From positions 447,501 through 511,500 of the forward strand of contig JACSYO010001013.1 in assembly GCA_016806645.1 (NCBI GenBank): 64,000 bases of DNA, given 5' to 3'. The notes beneath the pieces were generated by a model. The model ran no database searches, was not told where the DNA came from, and saw only the letters and a list, made by a program, of their open reading frames with translations. Position 1 is the stretch's first letter; each line of letters opens with the position of its first letter. Source of the DNA: Ophiodon elongatus. Taxonomy: Eukaryota; Chordata; Actinopteri; Perciformes; Hexagrammidae. This document shows positions 1 through 14,608 of this stretch, piece by piece. Made by a program: the position numbers and the translations under genes.

Positions 1-2016
1 AATTAGGAAAGACAACATCACAGAAATCTCGTCCTCTATCCTCAAGAGTCCTTATGAAGGAAAAAGAAACTGCAGCATTAGAATTGTCAGTTTCTTTATG
101 GCTAAAATCGAGAGGAATTATTTATTTTACTCGAGCACTGCTGCAAGCGTTGGTTAAGATTTTTTTTTCTCTTGAGCCTCATCAAATAGCAGACTGGTGG
201 TCAGTGACAGCTGATGTCAGATAGCTCAGGTAGGACCAGTGCGGTAAATGTTGATGCTCGGGGAAAATCAAATCAATAATTCAAGGCCAGGGAAGTTGCA
301 GATCTAATCCTGACGCGACAATGACGAAGGACAGGCAGGGGCGTGGGCAGCAGTGGAGGACCCTGCTACTAGCCCCCCACCCTCCCCTCCTCTATCTGTA
401 AACTGTTGCCTGGCAACAGGATTCGCTCTCGCTGGCCTCCAGGCTGCAGTGTGCTGCCTCTGGCCTCATCCAGGGATAAGGCTCTTGTTAGCTATTGGAG
501 TCAACCAATTCTGGCTCTGCATGCAGGGCATGCCATTAAGCAATGATTTCTGCAGAGGCCGCTAATGAAGGCTTCAGTTTCACGAGAATAAGGGCAACTC
601 TGTCTCAAAATGTGACAAGAATCTTGAAGCAGGGCTGGACATGCACCAGGAATTTCTTGCCATGTGCATTATTACAGTTTGCCACTCACCTCGCTCAGCT
701 AACAATGGCATGAACATCAGGCCACAGCCCCTACAGGCTGGAAACAATGGAAACGGCACATCTTGAGTTTCTCTTTTCCCCTCCTGTATTGGCCATGCCA
801 TCTGTCTCTGATGCACACAGTGACGATGACACTTAATTGTTATGCAGGGGAGATGTGTTTACAACAAATGGATAGTTACTAAGCATTCAGCCAGGCTCTG
901 AAACCGACACATCATCTGTGTTTCTCCTGTATTGTGCTCACAGACACACACAATATCCAGTAGATGAAACCTAACAGACATCAGCGATGGAGAAGATGTG
1001 GAGAGGCAAAGTTGACAGAGACTCAACTTTTAGGCTTGCAGGCTTTACTTATAGCACTCAGCCAACACCTCGGCATACAGGCTGAACTTTACCTGCCCTT
1101 AAAATAATACAAAGCATGTCTTAATGAAAGAACATTGTTTTCATTTGGAAATGCAGAAATGCACAGGGGAATACACCTGGCAACAAACAAAGCGAATCAA
1201 CACAGCAGCGAGAAACTGCTTGGAGCACATGTTTACGTTACTGGTTACTAATTGGTTTTTAACAGAAAAGGGATGCATGCTCTTTTTCTTTATAAGTGGA
1301 AGAACTCCTCCCGGAAGCGAAAACTATTCCAAAGCATCTTGGAGGATGGGTTTAGAGTCGATGACAGACGAACCACACATGGTAACCTTCCTTTCAGTTA
1401 TATAACAGGCTCCTTCAGAATTCAGCACTCAAGTTCTCTCAAGTTCAATTAAAACCAGTTGCTCTCTGCCTTCTAAGAACCACGACAGAAAACCAGCGAC
1501 TTGTTCCCAGCCGACAGGTTTCGCGCGCCGTATTCATTTCTCCTGTCTGTTCTGTAAAGAGAACCCGTCCTAAAGCAATTTCCATGGAGGACAAAATGAA
1601 GACTGAAACTAATATTAGCCTTCAGCAGCCTGAGTTTGACAAATCACAGGGATGTGATTCACATTTACAGTCTTTTTAGTACAATTCTCCCGCTCCTTGT
1701 TTCCCTGGACACAGTTCCCTTGTCGAGCTGCAGTGAAGAGACGGTGGCACAAAGACTAAAAAGATTCACTCATTCTACTTTATTTTTTTTACAAAGAATT
1801 CCCCCAATCTGCTACATTGGAATCGTTTTAGGAAGGGATCTCTTTACACTTTTATAGACGGGAGGAATGATTACAGCAAGCAAAACCTGTTTCACGGTTC
1901 ATACGAGCACCTGACATGAAAAAAAAAAAGATGTAAACCAATGCTTAAAATTCCTAAAACACTGAACATAACTTTTACTTTAAATAGTTTTCTTCGTGTT
2001 TTCCATGATGTCTTAA

Positions 2017-2031
2017 GTGTGTGTGTGTGTG

Positions 2032-2079
<48 letters not shown>
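2017..2079. repeat. (TG)n-TATA-(CA)n compound microsatellite
   Basis: A GT run passes through a short TATATA centre into a CA run, so the whole tract is close to a perfect inverted repeat that could form a hairpin. A second short CA run follows at about 2105-2123. Confidence 0.95.
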
Positions 2080-2083
<4 letters not shown>

Positions 2084-5000
2084 AAATAAATCAGCATCCT
2101 AACACTCACACACACACACACACGTTATATATACACCGTAGTGTTTGAATCCCTATCTCGCCAAGTACTTTTACGTGCACTGAACAGTAACATGATTATT
2201 TATATCACTGTTTACATAAATATGAAATTGTCCAGGTGTCTGGAGCCATTGTCTGCTATCTGTGTTTTGAAGACCCCTAAAAACACAAGACTCTTCAATT
2301 TCTGCACCGACTGAGTTCTCACAGTTCAGGATGAACAGTTTGAAGTTTACAGCTGTCTGGACCGTTACACTGTCTGCTGGATACTCCCTTTGATCACCAG
2401 CGATATAAAATAAGAGCAACAAGCGATATCCAACTGATCCTCCACATCACTGATGTCACGCTTTCACTGCAATGTGCTGATCGTTATGCGTCTGTAATGT
2501 TTGTTTATGTGATTTGAGTCACAAAATAAATGCATCGTGCAGATTTGGCCTAAGATGCACTCAACAACTCCAGCGGTTTTTATCTTAAGTCATTCTATCC
2601 TTTTTAATGAGTGACAGTAACCATATTTATCAACAACATCTATGATATAAAAACACAAACTGTGAAATTGAGTCGCAGCGTGCTTAGCCTCCGAAAATGA
2701 TTCCTCTTTTACAATTTGTTAAGGGTCCACAAATTTTACAGCACAAGAGGTCGTGAAACATCTTTTTAAGTATCAAAACATTAATCTCCATACTGGTAAA
2801 AATGTGCACGAGAACTCACATGAACTCAAGAGACTGCACACCAAATTATTCTTTAACCTAAAAGTAAATTAAGTGCGAGGATAACTGGTGTGCAATGGGT
2901 TTACTATAAATAACGATTTCACTCAATAGTACCCAAAGAAAAAGTGGCATTTTCACATCCCTCTCTGGTCATAAAAAAAGGAGAGCGATTCTTAGCTTGC
3001 AAATGCTACTCTTCCCGGTAGTGGCGAGAGCAAGAAAGTGTTCTGGGTCGCCGGTGCTGACTTAGCAGGTGCATCTACAGCTGGCTCGAGGGCTGGAGCC
3101 GCAGCACAGCCCGGCCACGAGGCGCTCCGACATTCCCGCGAGGTCCCACTCTCCCACGCTCATCACAAATTAAACCGGCCAGTCGGGCCAAATCAGCACT
3201 TTCTCTTATCCACTGTAGCGTGCTGATGTTGTACAGAGGTGTAAGGGAGGCCCAGAGAAGATCAGGGGAGATGAAGCGTGAAGTGCACACGTGGGGACTG
3301 TGAGCCTTAAGCAACTCCAGGGTGACTTCATCTCCACTGACTTTGTTAAATCTAATATGCATGAGAACCTCTCAAAAAGATATCACGATCACATCCGACA
3401 CCCTTCTGGTGTTCAAGGAAGCATTACTGCTGGACTGCAATGTATACTGGAGAAAAGAAATTCTTGGAATATGTGCCTCTCATTCTGTAAAGTCAGGCTC
3501 ATCCTATCGCAGCCGAAAATAACGAGCCCAAAATTTAAGTTCAGTTTGAAGGCATTCTTGGTTTTTGTTCCTTATTCAGGGTCAAACAATACTTCATGTA
3601 CAGTCCGGTGTACTAGAATCAGAATGAATTTTCTGCAATAAGGACTTTATTGCAGGTATTAAGATTCTTAATTGCAGATGGTGTGGGAGGCCACGTTTAT
3701 GGACTTGTGAATAGTATAATTAGGAAACACTGCTGGATAGGAAGGAAATAAAAAGGGAGACGTGGCAGATTTTCAACATTATTTCACCTCATTAGTCATT
3801 AAGATTCTATGTATGTATGTATTGTCCCAAATTTCACCCACCCAATCAGGCTTTAAGGGTTGATAATTGTCACATTTCTGACCACTAGTTGCTGTATGGA
3901 GAGATGTTTTTATGAATGGGTTCCCGACAACAAAAGGCAGGGAAGGCAAATGAAAAGGAGGAAGAATGGTGGATAGTAAACATGAACAATGGGAATTTAT
4001 AAATATTTCTTTGCATTTATACAACTTTGACAAATGCAGTAATACTCTCAAACACCTGTAAACAGAATAAAAATGATCAGTCCATTTTTTTCAAATGCTC
4101 CAGGAAAAAGACCCTTAAGACCATCAATATGCTCAAACTGTATAAGGGTTCTACATATTATACCGGGAGTAATGATTCATTACATTCTGTTACAGTATAT
4201 TTCATTAGAGAGGAAGGAGTCAGCAAATAAGTATGGACAACATTTCAGGGGGGAGAATCCAGTGGGGAATGCCTGCCTCTAAAAAGTTAACTTTAGTGTA
4301 ATTCAGTGGAAACTTTAATTTGGCTAAACCTGAAGTCTGTCCCCGACATAGTTGTGTTGTTCCACTGGACTAATGGTAAACAAGTGGGAGGGGTACCAGG
4401 CAGAGTAATGAGGCTCTGCTAATTACATCAGAGCTCTGTTTAAATGGAAGTCTGTTGCTGCCTAGTTAGATGATGTAGCTGGAAAATCTAATGTAGTCAT
4501 GGAATCCCTTTCATTGTCATCCATCACAGTAATATAACTACTACTGACACGCTGCAGCTGTAATAAAAAAAAAGAAAAAGCGAGTGTTCATGTGTGTGAG
4601 CATCTTTGTGCGTGCGTTTATGTGAGGAGCCCATCATTGATTTTCCATTTTGTATTGGTAAATTAATCCCAACAATGTCCCTCCTCCGTCCTCATCAGAG
4701 GGGAGAATATTGATTGCCTGGTTAAAATGCGTTGAGGAGGCCATGAATTGCTAATCAAAATACAAATTCTGCAGGGAACTGCATCAGGGTAAATATTCAA
4801 TTCCTAGTTATACAAAACAAACGGAGCCTAACTGTTGGGGGACAGAGAAAATGGAGTCATTGGTCGTGACCTTGTGTAATTACTTTTTGTTCATTTGAAA
4901 ATCCAGTAATGGCAGTTTTTTTTTTTTTTTTTTTTTTAATGAAAGTCATAATTAATACTTTAAGAGACATGAACACTTATCCTGTGCATGATTGACTTTT

Positions 5001-7180
5001 GCCCAATATGAAACTTTAAACGGCAATTAACTTCTCTTCATGGTACAAGTTACATCCAAAACAAATTCTCATACTTTTGCTTGTTTGTAGTTGTTGTGTG
5101 TGTTTTTTTTTTTTTAAAACAACACCATACTACAGCTGCATGCAATAAATCAGTTCTTGATAGCCTACAATTGTAAAAAAAAAAAAAAAATAATGTATCT
5201 ACTTTTTTCATATAAAATAATAATAAAAAAAAAAAAAAGACATTGTCATTTCTGGCAAAACCACATTTAAGCCCTGTGGGCGCCATTGGCATACTTATAT
5301 ACAATAAACTTGGGCTGAAAATACAAAGGCATATCACAGAATTTGAATTCGTCTTGGCAGCAACAGAAAGATTACTGGTGACATACTTGTTCTGGTCTGG
5401 CACTTAATTCCACGCTCCTGTCTACTGTAATGTCTCTGTGCACTCTGAGATGGTTATAACACTCCAGAAAACACTGGCGCGTTTGAAGTACTGCTTTAAC
5501 ACGCACCTCCTTCCAATTGGTACTCCTCCATTATCATCCCTGAGGCAGCAAAATTATTTTTCCTTCACGCTGAGATAAAGTGTGTATACTTTGACTTACG
5601 CACTCAGGCAGCTGGCTGAATATAAGAATCAATATGCGATGCAGAAATGAGATTCTTACTCTTTTTATGTGGACAATGCTTTAATTCAACGGGAGGTCAA
5701 AACTGTCCTGAGCAGTAAGAATACATACGAGGACAAATGCTGCCGGGCTGAAAAAGGAGCTACTTTTTTCTTCCAGTCGACATCCATGTACAATGAGACG
5801 GATAACGCAGCAACAGGGAAGTTGCAGGTTTATCCTTTCCGTGTCGCCTGACGTGACCTCAACATGAATGCAGATGTGCAACTTGGTGTCCACGCGTTTC
5901 ATACTTGCAGACGCCTCGCTCAAGTGTGGTTGTTGGTGACGGGTTGTGAAAAGTAACCTAAATGTAGGAGTTTATATAAAAAAAAAAAATTTAAAAAAAA
6001 AAGGCCGTACCAGTTTATCCCTTCCTTATCCTTTTTTTTTTTTTTTTTTTTTTAAAAAGGTGTTCAATACATAAAGTATGAAACAGGACATTCTTTTGTC
6101 TGGACTAACATTGTGTGGCAGACCGGCCTTAGAGCCTCCTGGCAGTGAGACAGAAGCACTAAAAAAACAGAGATGCCGCTTTTGACCCCAGACAAAAATC
6201 AGGGTGCACCGATGCAGCACAAGGTCCTGAATTATCCCCGCGCCGCCTCATGCCGAGCACAGCTGTGATACTGGAAGCCACTTTGCATCGACGGACTTGC
6301 GCCCCATCAAACTGCAGCGCACCCAAGGCTGGTAGCTGGGCAATTCCACCTCCAGACCGTTGCAAAGTGAGTGAAGGCCAAACAGTAAGGCAACATTTAA
6401 TTTACCAAAGAATATGACGGGGGGAAATTATTTTCAGATTGCAGATGATTGCAGGCCGATGTGATAAGGCCCGAAACACAAAACAGCTATTAAGGACTGT
6501 ACCGAATTCAAATTCAAATTGTTCATCAAAGCAAACCTTTAACAAAACAGATGGATTTTTTTTTAGCACAAAGCTTTTTGGGAACTGCTTCCCGAGGATT
6601 TTCTGTACAATTACCGACCACTGCATTAAACCCGAAGACACGTGCATCAGCGGAGGAGCTTTTTCAGACTTAGTGTAGTATTGAATGCTGCACTTATAGT
6701 CGTCATAACAACCTGAACATTTATTGAAGCTCTTAGCTGGGAGTGTCTGCATGTGGAAAATGAGTGAGGCGGGGGGGGGGGGAGTTGGTGCTTGAAAAAC
6801 AGCAGATGTGTGTCCGAGGGACACGGGAACAGCTTATAAATACTAATTTGGGCAAGAGGCAGAGCTGTGTACAGCAGGAGTCAAACAGACTTCAGGCACA
6901 GAAGATGTGAATGGGCGGTGTCTGTGATTTCACCAAACTAAAAGCACGACAACAGAGAGCCACAAGACCACTGCGGATACTAAAACAACTGCAGCAAACA
7001 ACATGAGGGATTCCTTTCAGAGCAGAAAATGCCACAATACTGTTAAAACAAGCTCAATTAAACACAGTGTGCAGACAGAGCCGTAGTGCACAAACCCTCT
7101 TAGCATACTAACATGGTGAAGGTGCAGGGTTACTCTGAGCTTTCTACTTCCTCAGTGATCATTTCACTTTTAGTTCATGC

Positions 7181-7196
7181 TGCCCCCTAGAGGGCG
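7181..7196. promoter_or_regulatory. CTCF-type motif, nearly palindromic
   Basis: The bases at 7184-7196 read CCCCTAGAGGGCG, matching 12 of 13 positions of the core CCASYAGRKGGCR. The reverse complement of 7181-7193 also matches 12 of 13, so the site can be read on both strands. The match is seen in the sequence; binding is inferred. Short sites of this type also occur in fish repeats, so chance or repeat origin is possible. Confidence 0.4.
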
Positions 7197-10100
7197 AGTC
7201 GTTGTAGAGAGTTGTTGCAGACAAAAAAAAAAAAAAAACTACCACAGCGGGTTCTGATCGGCTATAATAAATAATAAAAAGGAGATTTTTCTTACCTGTG
7301 TGTTCCATAACAGGGGTCAGGACATAAGGGAGAAAAAAAGAAGAAAACAAAAAGTATGTTAGTGAAAGGCTTGTGGGCAAATAAGAGCATTATAAGCAGG
7401 TTCAAGGAGTGATGAAGTGCTACTAATCACCTTCTGGTAAAACAGGGACTCACTATTCAAAAACATGCAGTGAATAGTTCTTAGTCAAACTACCTGGTAC
7501 TGAAGAAAAGGTCCATATTTAATTGCTAGATACTGCTTTGACTTCAGTGATAAAAAATGTTTTTTTGGATAATTTGGGTGAACTGACCCTTTATAAGTAT
7601 TGTTCCCCTCAACAAAATACTGTTAAACTGCAACACCAACAAGTGTGGTCTAACCAGGACTAACCACTTCCAGTATCCGTCAACCTGTTTCTCCTGAAGC
7701 GTTTGATCTACCTGGTGAATTCACACAGAAAAAATAAGCAACACCTGCTCGTTCAACCTGTAAACTGAATATTAAAGCACCACGACTGCAGGTGTAAGAG
7801 CTTTAATCAATCGAAGGAATATGCAGAGGAATGAGTAATGAGGTATGCGATAAAGGAAGAGAGCAGTAACAACAACCCGCACTGCATATAAATCATACAA
7901 GATTCATACCAAGGGAATTGTTTTAAATCTATTCAAATGTTTTGTAGGGTTAAAAAAAAAAAAAGACCCGACTGTTTAGCCTTCCGTGAGGCCGACTTGC
8001 AAACACTACAGAGGGATGGGATTCAGTAATGAAGGTGTTTGTTGTGGGCGTCTGATGCGATGTTGTGTAGGTGATGAAGCAAAATTCACTTTTGGTTCAT
8101 AGAAATCAATTTGGGTTCCTGACCAAATGTACAGACCGGCATCAGCTGAAGTGGTCGACGCACCGAGCCTTTGCGGCGCAGACGGCTGAAAAGTAAAGCA
8201 ATTTCTGTGTTTGGGCTTAAAAGGAATAAACCAGAGCTGAAGAGAAGAACAGCGTTCGTCTGAAAGCAACTGCAACACCCACGCTCACATCGCCGAGGTC
8301 CACATGCTGTGAGAAGGCTGAGGCGTCAGCGTCACAGGAATTAAATTGCACTTATTTTCCCCCATTTTACTGTCACATATTTCTTTACTTATTCATTTTA
8401 AAAAGTTACACACACACACACACTGGAAAAACTCAAACCGAAATATTGTTCATTAACAAAAAGTGCCGCAGTCATACCAAACATTTCCTCAAAGGATGCT
8501 CTCAAAAATGCCTTTTCAAGTTATTTATTTTTTTTTATTTATTAAAATCACATGGACCAAAGATGGACAGCTCAAACGGACAGGAAATATTTGTAGATTC
8601 ATTTTAATACGAATGGCTGCTGTGTTGGCTTTGCTACACTTGTTGTTCTGACTCTCACAAATAAACAACTTGGCATAAAGGTCAGAGGTTAAACAACATC
8701 GGCAACGTGTTTGTGTTTCCCACAAAAAATTGAAGCCCTATTTCTCAGTTATTATCTATGTCGACACAGTTCCTTTATGACTGCACTTGACTCATGAATA
8801 ACTGCATGCACCAGGTTGTCTGATCTTCATTTTCTATCTGTATTTAGTAGTAGTGAATATTAAAATGCATAAAAAATGTGTACAATATAGAAAGGAAATT
8901 GTCGCATTTCCTCTCTTTGGAGAAATTACATAACTGAGAAGTTTTGCGACATGTTCACAAGAAGCAATTACAAAATACGATGCATCTTCAAATACCCATT
9001 TTATGCCAAATTTAAAAAAAACTTCGATATATTCCCGAGAAATTTACTCTTCAGAGATACAAACTGCAGCAGCACTCAACGTGCAAAGATAGAAACACGG
9101 AGCATGAATTCGCAAGAGGATGGAGATGTCTTCTAAGTTCATTATATTCTTATCTTTGTCATGCTTACGAAACTTAGATAAAATAGATTTTCAGTTCGTA
9201 AATAAGTCATTTGCACTTTCACAATGCCACCTTTTCGGAAAAAAAGTTAAAAGTTTCAAAATCAATTATCAAAGCGGTTTGTGTTGTGGAGAAACGCTCA
9301 GTCAGAGGGAGTGATCTGCACCGAGGCTGAATGACTCAATGTGGTCGGGACAATAAGCCGCCCAATCCGGCGCGAGGAGGGCGGGCGTCGACTCTGCTCC
9401 TCTGAGATAAGACCAGGAGTCCTCTCTCCTGATGGGAGGGAATGAATGAACGGAGAAAAGGCTGCAGAAGTAGGAAGCGAGGATGGTGAAATATAAGCGG
9501 GAGACAAAGCAAGAGTTTTATGAAGAGTGAGTCAATATTCTGCCAGGCACGAAGCCGTCCTCTCCTCTGTTCTAATTTCCACATCGTTATACCGTTAATA
9601 ACACAAAAGGAGCGGTTTGTCCTTGAAAGACTTGTAAGACATACTTCTGTACAGCTCAGAAGGATGGAGATGAAACTCTCAAAGGAATGAAATCTCTGAA
9701 GCAAGAAAATTCCTCTTATTAAGTATGACGTTAAAGGGCAGCAGTCATTCATACATTTTTCTTAACACCTCTACTCGGGAAGATCCTGGTATTAGCTGAC
9801 GTACCCTTTTGGCCATACAGTATTTTTGACGTGAGGTTTGTCTGCCATCAGTTGAGAGAATATTGTATAATATTCCAGCACAGAAACACCAAAAAAGGTC
9901 ATGCCTCTAGAATAGTCATCCGAGTCATTATTTACATTAGTAGAACATTTACAATAGATGCATCCTCCTCCTCGCGGCAACAATGCGCTGATGTTTTGAA
10001 TAATAAAATGCAGAAAGTCAGACGGGGGAAGGAAGACTAATTCAAGTGGCCATTTTGAAGCTCATTCCTGCAATGTGGCCAGAAAGTAAAAAAGAAAAAA

Positions 10101-10814
10101 AAGGAAGAATCTGGGGAGTTTGGCTGCATTCAGACTGATAACAACCCCGTCTCCTCGTTCATTTCAACGAACCCCATGCGTTTGTAGTGCGGTCAGCGTG
10201 CGAGGCCACATTGCAAATGTATATTCCTGGGAGGTTATTTGCAAAATGAACAGTGGTAATTGTTTTGTTTACCTTGAGAACGTCATGTGAAAGTATTACA
10301 AACCCCCGTGCAGTGTTTTGGTATGTGATAAGCCTTCAAAGTCATTGATGTAGGCTTTAAACTAAACCGCCTGGATCATATTTCATTTTCTCACTGGTAC
10401 CTGTAGCAACGCAGCCCCTTGTGGTTTTTTAACACCGAGTGCTATTTTTGTTCTGAACACGGCCTTACTTGTCAGACCTGGAGGTACAGCACACCAGAGC
10501 CAGAGCCAAGGTCATTTTATAAACTGCACAAATTATAAATATGGATGTCATGGCCCCAACCTGGCAGTCATCCATCATCCCTCACACTGTACACGCGTGC
10601 TAATCAATGTCAGATGATGAATCGGGCACAGTGTCTCACATGGACTGGAGGCGGTCACCGGGCCACAGACTTTACTGTACATCTCGGAGAGGATAATTAG
10701 CTCACTTTTGGTACTGGCTATTTTGAGTTTTAGTGATAAACTGAAGGATTAAGATATTTTATGGTTTGAGAAAATGTGCCTACTTCTTAAGAAAGGCTGC
10801 AAATGTTTATTTTT

Positions 10815-10945
10815 TTCTTTTCTCAATTAATCGTTTTGTTTCTAAAAATGTCAGAAGAAAAATGTCCATCGGGGTTTTTCAGTGTCCAAGATAACATCTT
10901 CAAATGTCTTGATTAGTTCAAGCAAACATCCCAAACCCCAAATAG
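10815..10945 (-). mobile_element. hAT-type MITE remnant, reversed
   Basis: The segment contains CAATTAATCGTTTTG, then AAAATGTCAGAA and AAATGTCCATC. In this order it is the reverse of the 3' half of the widespread fish repeat that begins with a GGGCTGCAACTAA-type terminus and is also present at 27960 and 49682. There is no coding capacity and the ends are eroded. Similar sequence may continue to about 11100. Family recognition is from memory of the consensus. Confidence 0.55.
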
Positions 10946-12639
10946 GTTCAGTTGAGCACTTTTTCTTTAAAAAAAAGAAAAGAAAGTCAAAACGAGCTGA
11001 AAACAAGGGCATGTTTATTGGCTCAGGATAACTTGGTGATTTAAAGATAAATGGTCTTCACAGATAATCGCTGATATTATTACCTGATAATTAAGCAACA
11101 GTTAGAATAGTTTGGGCGCTTGTCTCGCACAACACAATTGTTTTTCGTAGCCCTATGTCTTCTGGCCTTTAGATATGAATGTGTGCAGACAACAAATCAA
11201 ATCAGCTGTAGAAGAACTTTCCACATAACACTAGAAAAAGCCAAACACCAACACTTAATTGTTGCCTTGACGAACGGCTTCAACTGTATCAGAGAAATAT
11301 TGTTAATCCTTTCCTCTTTCTTTTCAAAAGCTTTCTGATCGTCTCGCCCTGTTAGAGGCCTTGTATTCTAAAAGAGTGTGTAATCCTGTTGTTGCTGAGC
11401 AAGTATTTAAAATGTCTGCTTACCCTCTGAACAGACCTCTGACACAGCCACGGTACGCACTCTGATACACTCGCCTACACAACCTTGTCTTCCTGCCGTT
11501 AAAGTAATAAGGAAGCACTTGATACTTCAACAGAAGCTCAATGTTTTTTTTTTGTCTTTATAAATAGTTAATATGGAGAACTCTGGGGTGTGGAGGGTTT
11601 TTCAACAGGGTCAGACCTGACTGAGTGTGCTTTCGCTGAATGGCTTTTGTAGTTAAGACGTGACAATATTCTTCCATTTGTGTTTTTTTAAAGACACTTT
11701 TCTCTTTCTGAAAAGAAAAAGGAAAAGATAAAAAAAAGAAGAAAAAAAAGATGTTAACAAAGTTTGTTAAGTTGCAACTGCCTGACCGACGACGCCGTCT
11801 AACTTTCAAGCTTTGGTAAACAGCATTCGCATTACCGATAACTTTTACGATGCATTATAAAAAACAAGGCAAAACCACTTCACAGGAGCTGACGCTACAT
11901 ATTGCGGGAGCGTGATTGTGCAGGAAGTCAAGGACTGCAGCAAGTGTCCAGACAGCGCTGCAGTACAAACACAAGTGCACATCAAAAGCCGGGCGACCAC
12001 ACAGCGAGGCTCCGACAGCAGGGTTCATACAAAGATTAGACAAAACTATGCAGACGGCCGCATCAGTTACAGGCAGTCAGCTATCCGTTCACGGGCTGCC
12101 TTCACTGATGACCAGATTACAGCGAGCAGGACACCGTCAAAGGGACGGGGGCGGCTTGATGAAGGTCAGCGGAGAGAAGTGCTGATACAAAGACGGGGTA
12201 AAGGACCCGGACACGGTGATTCACGGCTCACATTTCTGGGAGGGAAATCACAGCCAAGTCTGGCGGAGCGGCCAAGCCTCCGAGGCGTAAATTACGTCCG
12301 ATAATATAAACGTCAAATTGATGATGGCAATACAAATATTGTCACTGTGGAAACAGCGAGCAACTGAAAAGACAACGTATCAGTCTGGAGCGTTTGGATC
12401 ACCCACCGACCGACAGGAACTTTAACTCAGAGACGTATGAAGGCAGTAACAGTCTAAACAGTATCTGCATACTTTTTTGAGCACAAACTCAAATCACTTG
12501 TGTGAACTTTTAAGATCACTTTAAAGCCTGTGAGTATGTATCTGTAACATGACATATTCACAATTAAATAAGCAAACTTAAAGTTAAGAAGAAAAAGCAT
12601 CCTCAATGTTTTGTTTTTTTTAAAATCAAGAATTTAAGC

Positions 12640-12955
12640 TACAGATGCACTTTCGAAACAAGAGGTTGCATTGTCTTGATTTTGAACGTATTTAAATATA
12701 AATCCAAAAAAAAAAAAAATCTTAATCATTTGAACTTTGTGTTTTTATACAAAGAACTATTGCTAACAATAACAAAGTAAAAAGATAACATTTAAAATGT
12801 CTGACCTACTTCGGGATTGTTGAAATCATTTTTCGGGACGGTGGTGTCTCGCTGTCAATTAATGCTCTTAGAAAGAAATATGAATCGGCAGATCAGACTT
12901 TTAAAAAATATGAATCAGCCAAGAAAATTGTAATTGGTGCACGTCTAGTTTAAAA
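12640..12955 (+). mobile_element. Degraded non-autonomous hAT-like element
   Basis: The left end (CTACAGATGCAC) and right end (GTGCACGTCTAG) form an imperfect inverted pair. The interior carries AACAAAGTAAAAAGATAACATTTA (12771-12794, written here as one 24-base landmark differing by one base from 51192-51215 in the complete element at 50722-51487). No open frame of note is present. The flanking target-site duplication is not convincing, so the boundaries are approximate. Confidence 0.5.
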
Positions 12956-14484
12956 AACACACAAAAACTACTATTCTGCGACATCAGGACAGTGTGTTTG
13001 TCCCACCAACCGTCATCAGATTTTCATTCAAATGTGCCCAAATTTAGATTAATTGCACAGTACATGAAAGAACCCAAACCCAAAATACAAAAATCTCTAA
13101 TGCAAAACAGCCTGCTTTTATAGCTTTGGCAGGAAATAGCGTGCTAATGCATGTCCCTCACAGTAAAATGCTGATTAAAAGAATGTTATCAGGCCAATAA
13201 AAAAAAAACTGTTTCTATTAAATATTCAGCGATTTTCTGTATGCATTGTATCCTATACAAGTAAAATACAAATAGCGTTGAATTATGTAGGAGAATGTGT
13301 GTGTGTGTGCAATGCAGCACAACTGAGATGAATAATGTATCTGGATGAGTAATGCATGTGTGAAGGTCTTTTAAGAGGTTCCACTTTGCTTCACATCTTC
13401 ATTGAAAATAATGTTTAGGAGCTTTCAGCCGTGACATTTTCCTAAAGGAAGAGTGCATCTTTTTCTCAGTTCCTAGAGTATCAAACAACGTGTGAAACGT
13501 CAGTGCCTTCAGGCAGCCTTGTGGCAAGTGGGAGCACATCGCTATCCGGTACGCTCTGTATGTAAAGCACAACAAGAGTACAACACTAAGCACCCGCAGC
13601 TTTCTAGATCGGGTTTAAAGTTCACTGATCATATGTAACGTCAAAATGTAAAGACCGTTTTAACATGGTCGACATCTGGCTACAGAAAAGCTGTTCGCAG
13701 ATATTCAGTTTATTGCAATATGTTTTAACATTTTTGAAAGACAAAAAAAGTCCCATTTTTTACAAACTAAATATTAGAAGGCCCAACTAGACAGATACCA
13801 ATCAAAGAAGAGTATCTCTTTCAACAAAATAATCCCAGTTTTCGGGTCACACAAATGGTTCTCGGTTGAACTCGGGGGGTAAACACAGAACTGTTTGGTA
13901 GATCTGGGTGCTGGGGAGCTAGCTGACTGGATCTGTGTGCTCCCTGGAATGGGACTGCTTCTCAGAATAGCCGATGGCAGATGCCTTCCTCCTCTCTGTG
14001 TTATTTGGAGCCCAAGGACAATGAATTCCAACCTCCTGCAGTGTGCTGTGGTTCTTACTTCAGAGGAGGGCTTAATGTCCGAAAATCAAACGTTTTTTTT
14101 TTAAATCATCGACTTATCAGCAGTCTGCATGTGCTCAACAAATAGGGTCAAATGCATCAAGGAAACATCACAGGATGACTCCTTGTTGAAAGAAAGGTAA
14201 GTTTTAAAACTTGAACATACCACAGTAGCCCTTCTGATCAATGTATAGATTCAACAATTTCTTCAAACCGAATGCAAACAGCCTATGATAAAAAAAAAAA
14301 AAAAAGCTGCATCGTTTCATAGCTCTTCTACTCTTACTTGGTTTAGTTCACTACATCTCCCAACACAACGGTTGAATTTTAGCCCAACATTGTTGAAACA
14401 GAGCAGCTAATATTGGTAGTTAGAGCAACGTGTTTGAGACCGCCGAGAGTGTTTTGAGTGCCGTCTCTCAGCTCCGCACACACG

Positions 14485-14512
14485 GAGAGAGAGAGTGTGT
14501 GAGTGAGTGAGT

Positions 14513-14566
<54 letters not shown>

Positions 14567-14608
14567 GTGAGTGAGTGAGTGAGTGTGAGTGTGAGTGTGT
14601 GTGTGTGG
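14485..14608. repeat. (GA)n/(GTGA)n/(GT)n compound simple repeat
   Basis: About 124 bases of purine-rich GAGA passing into GTGA and then GTGT units. All open frames across it are low-complexity artefacts. Confidence 0.95.

Noticed and set aside
3030..3260. CpG-containing patch considered as a promoter or exon
   Set aside because: It is short, its CpG density is modest, and neither strand gives a convincing exon with splice sites or a known protein.
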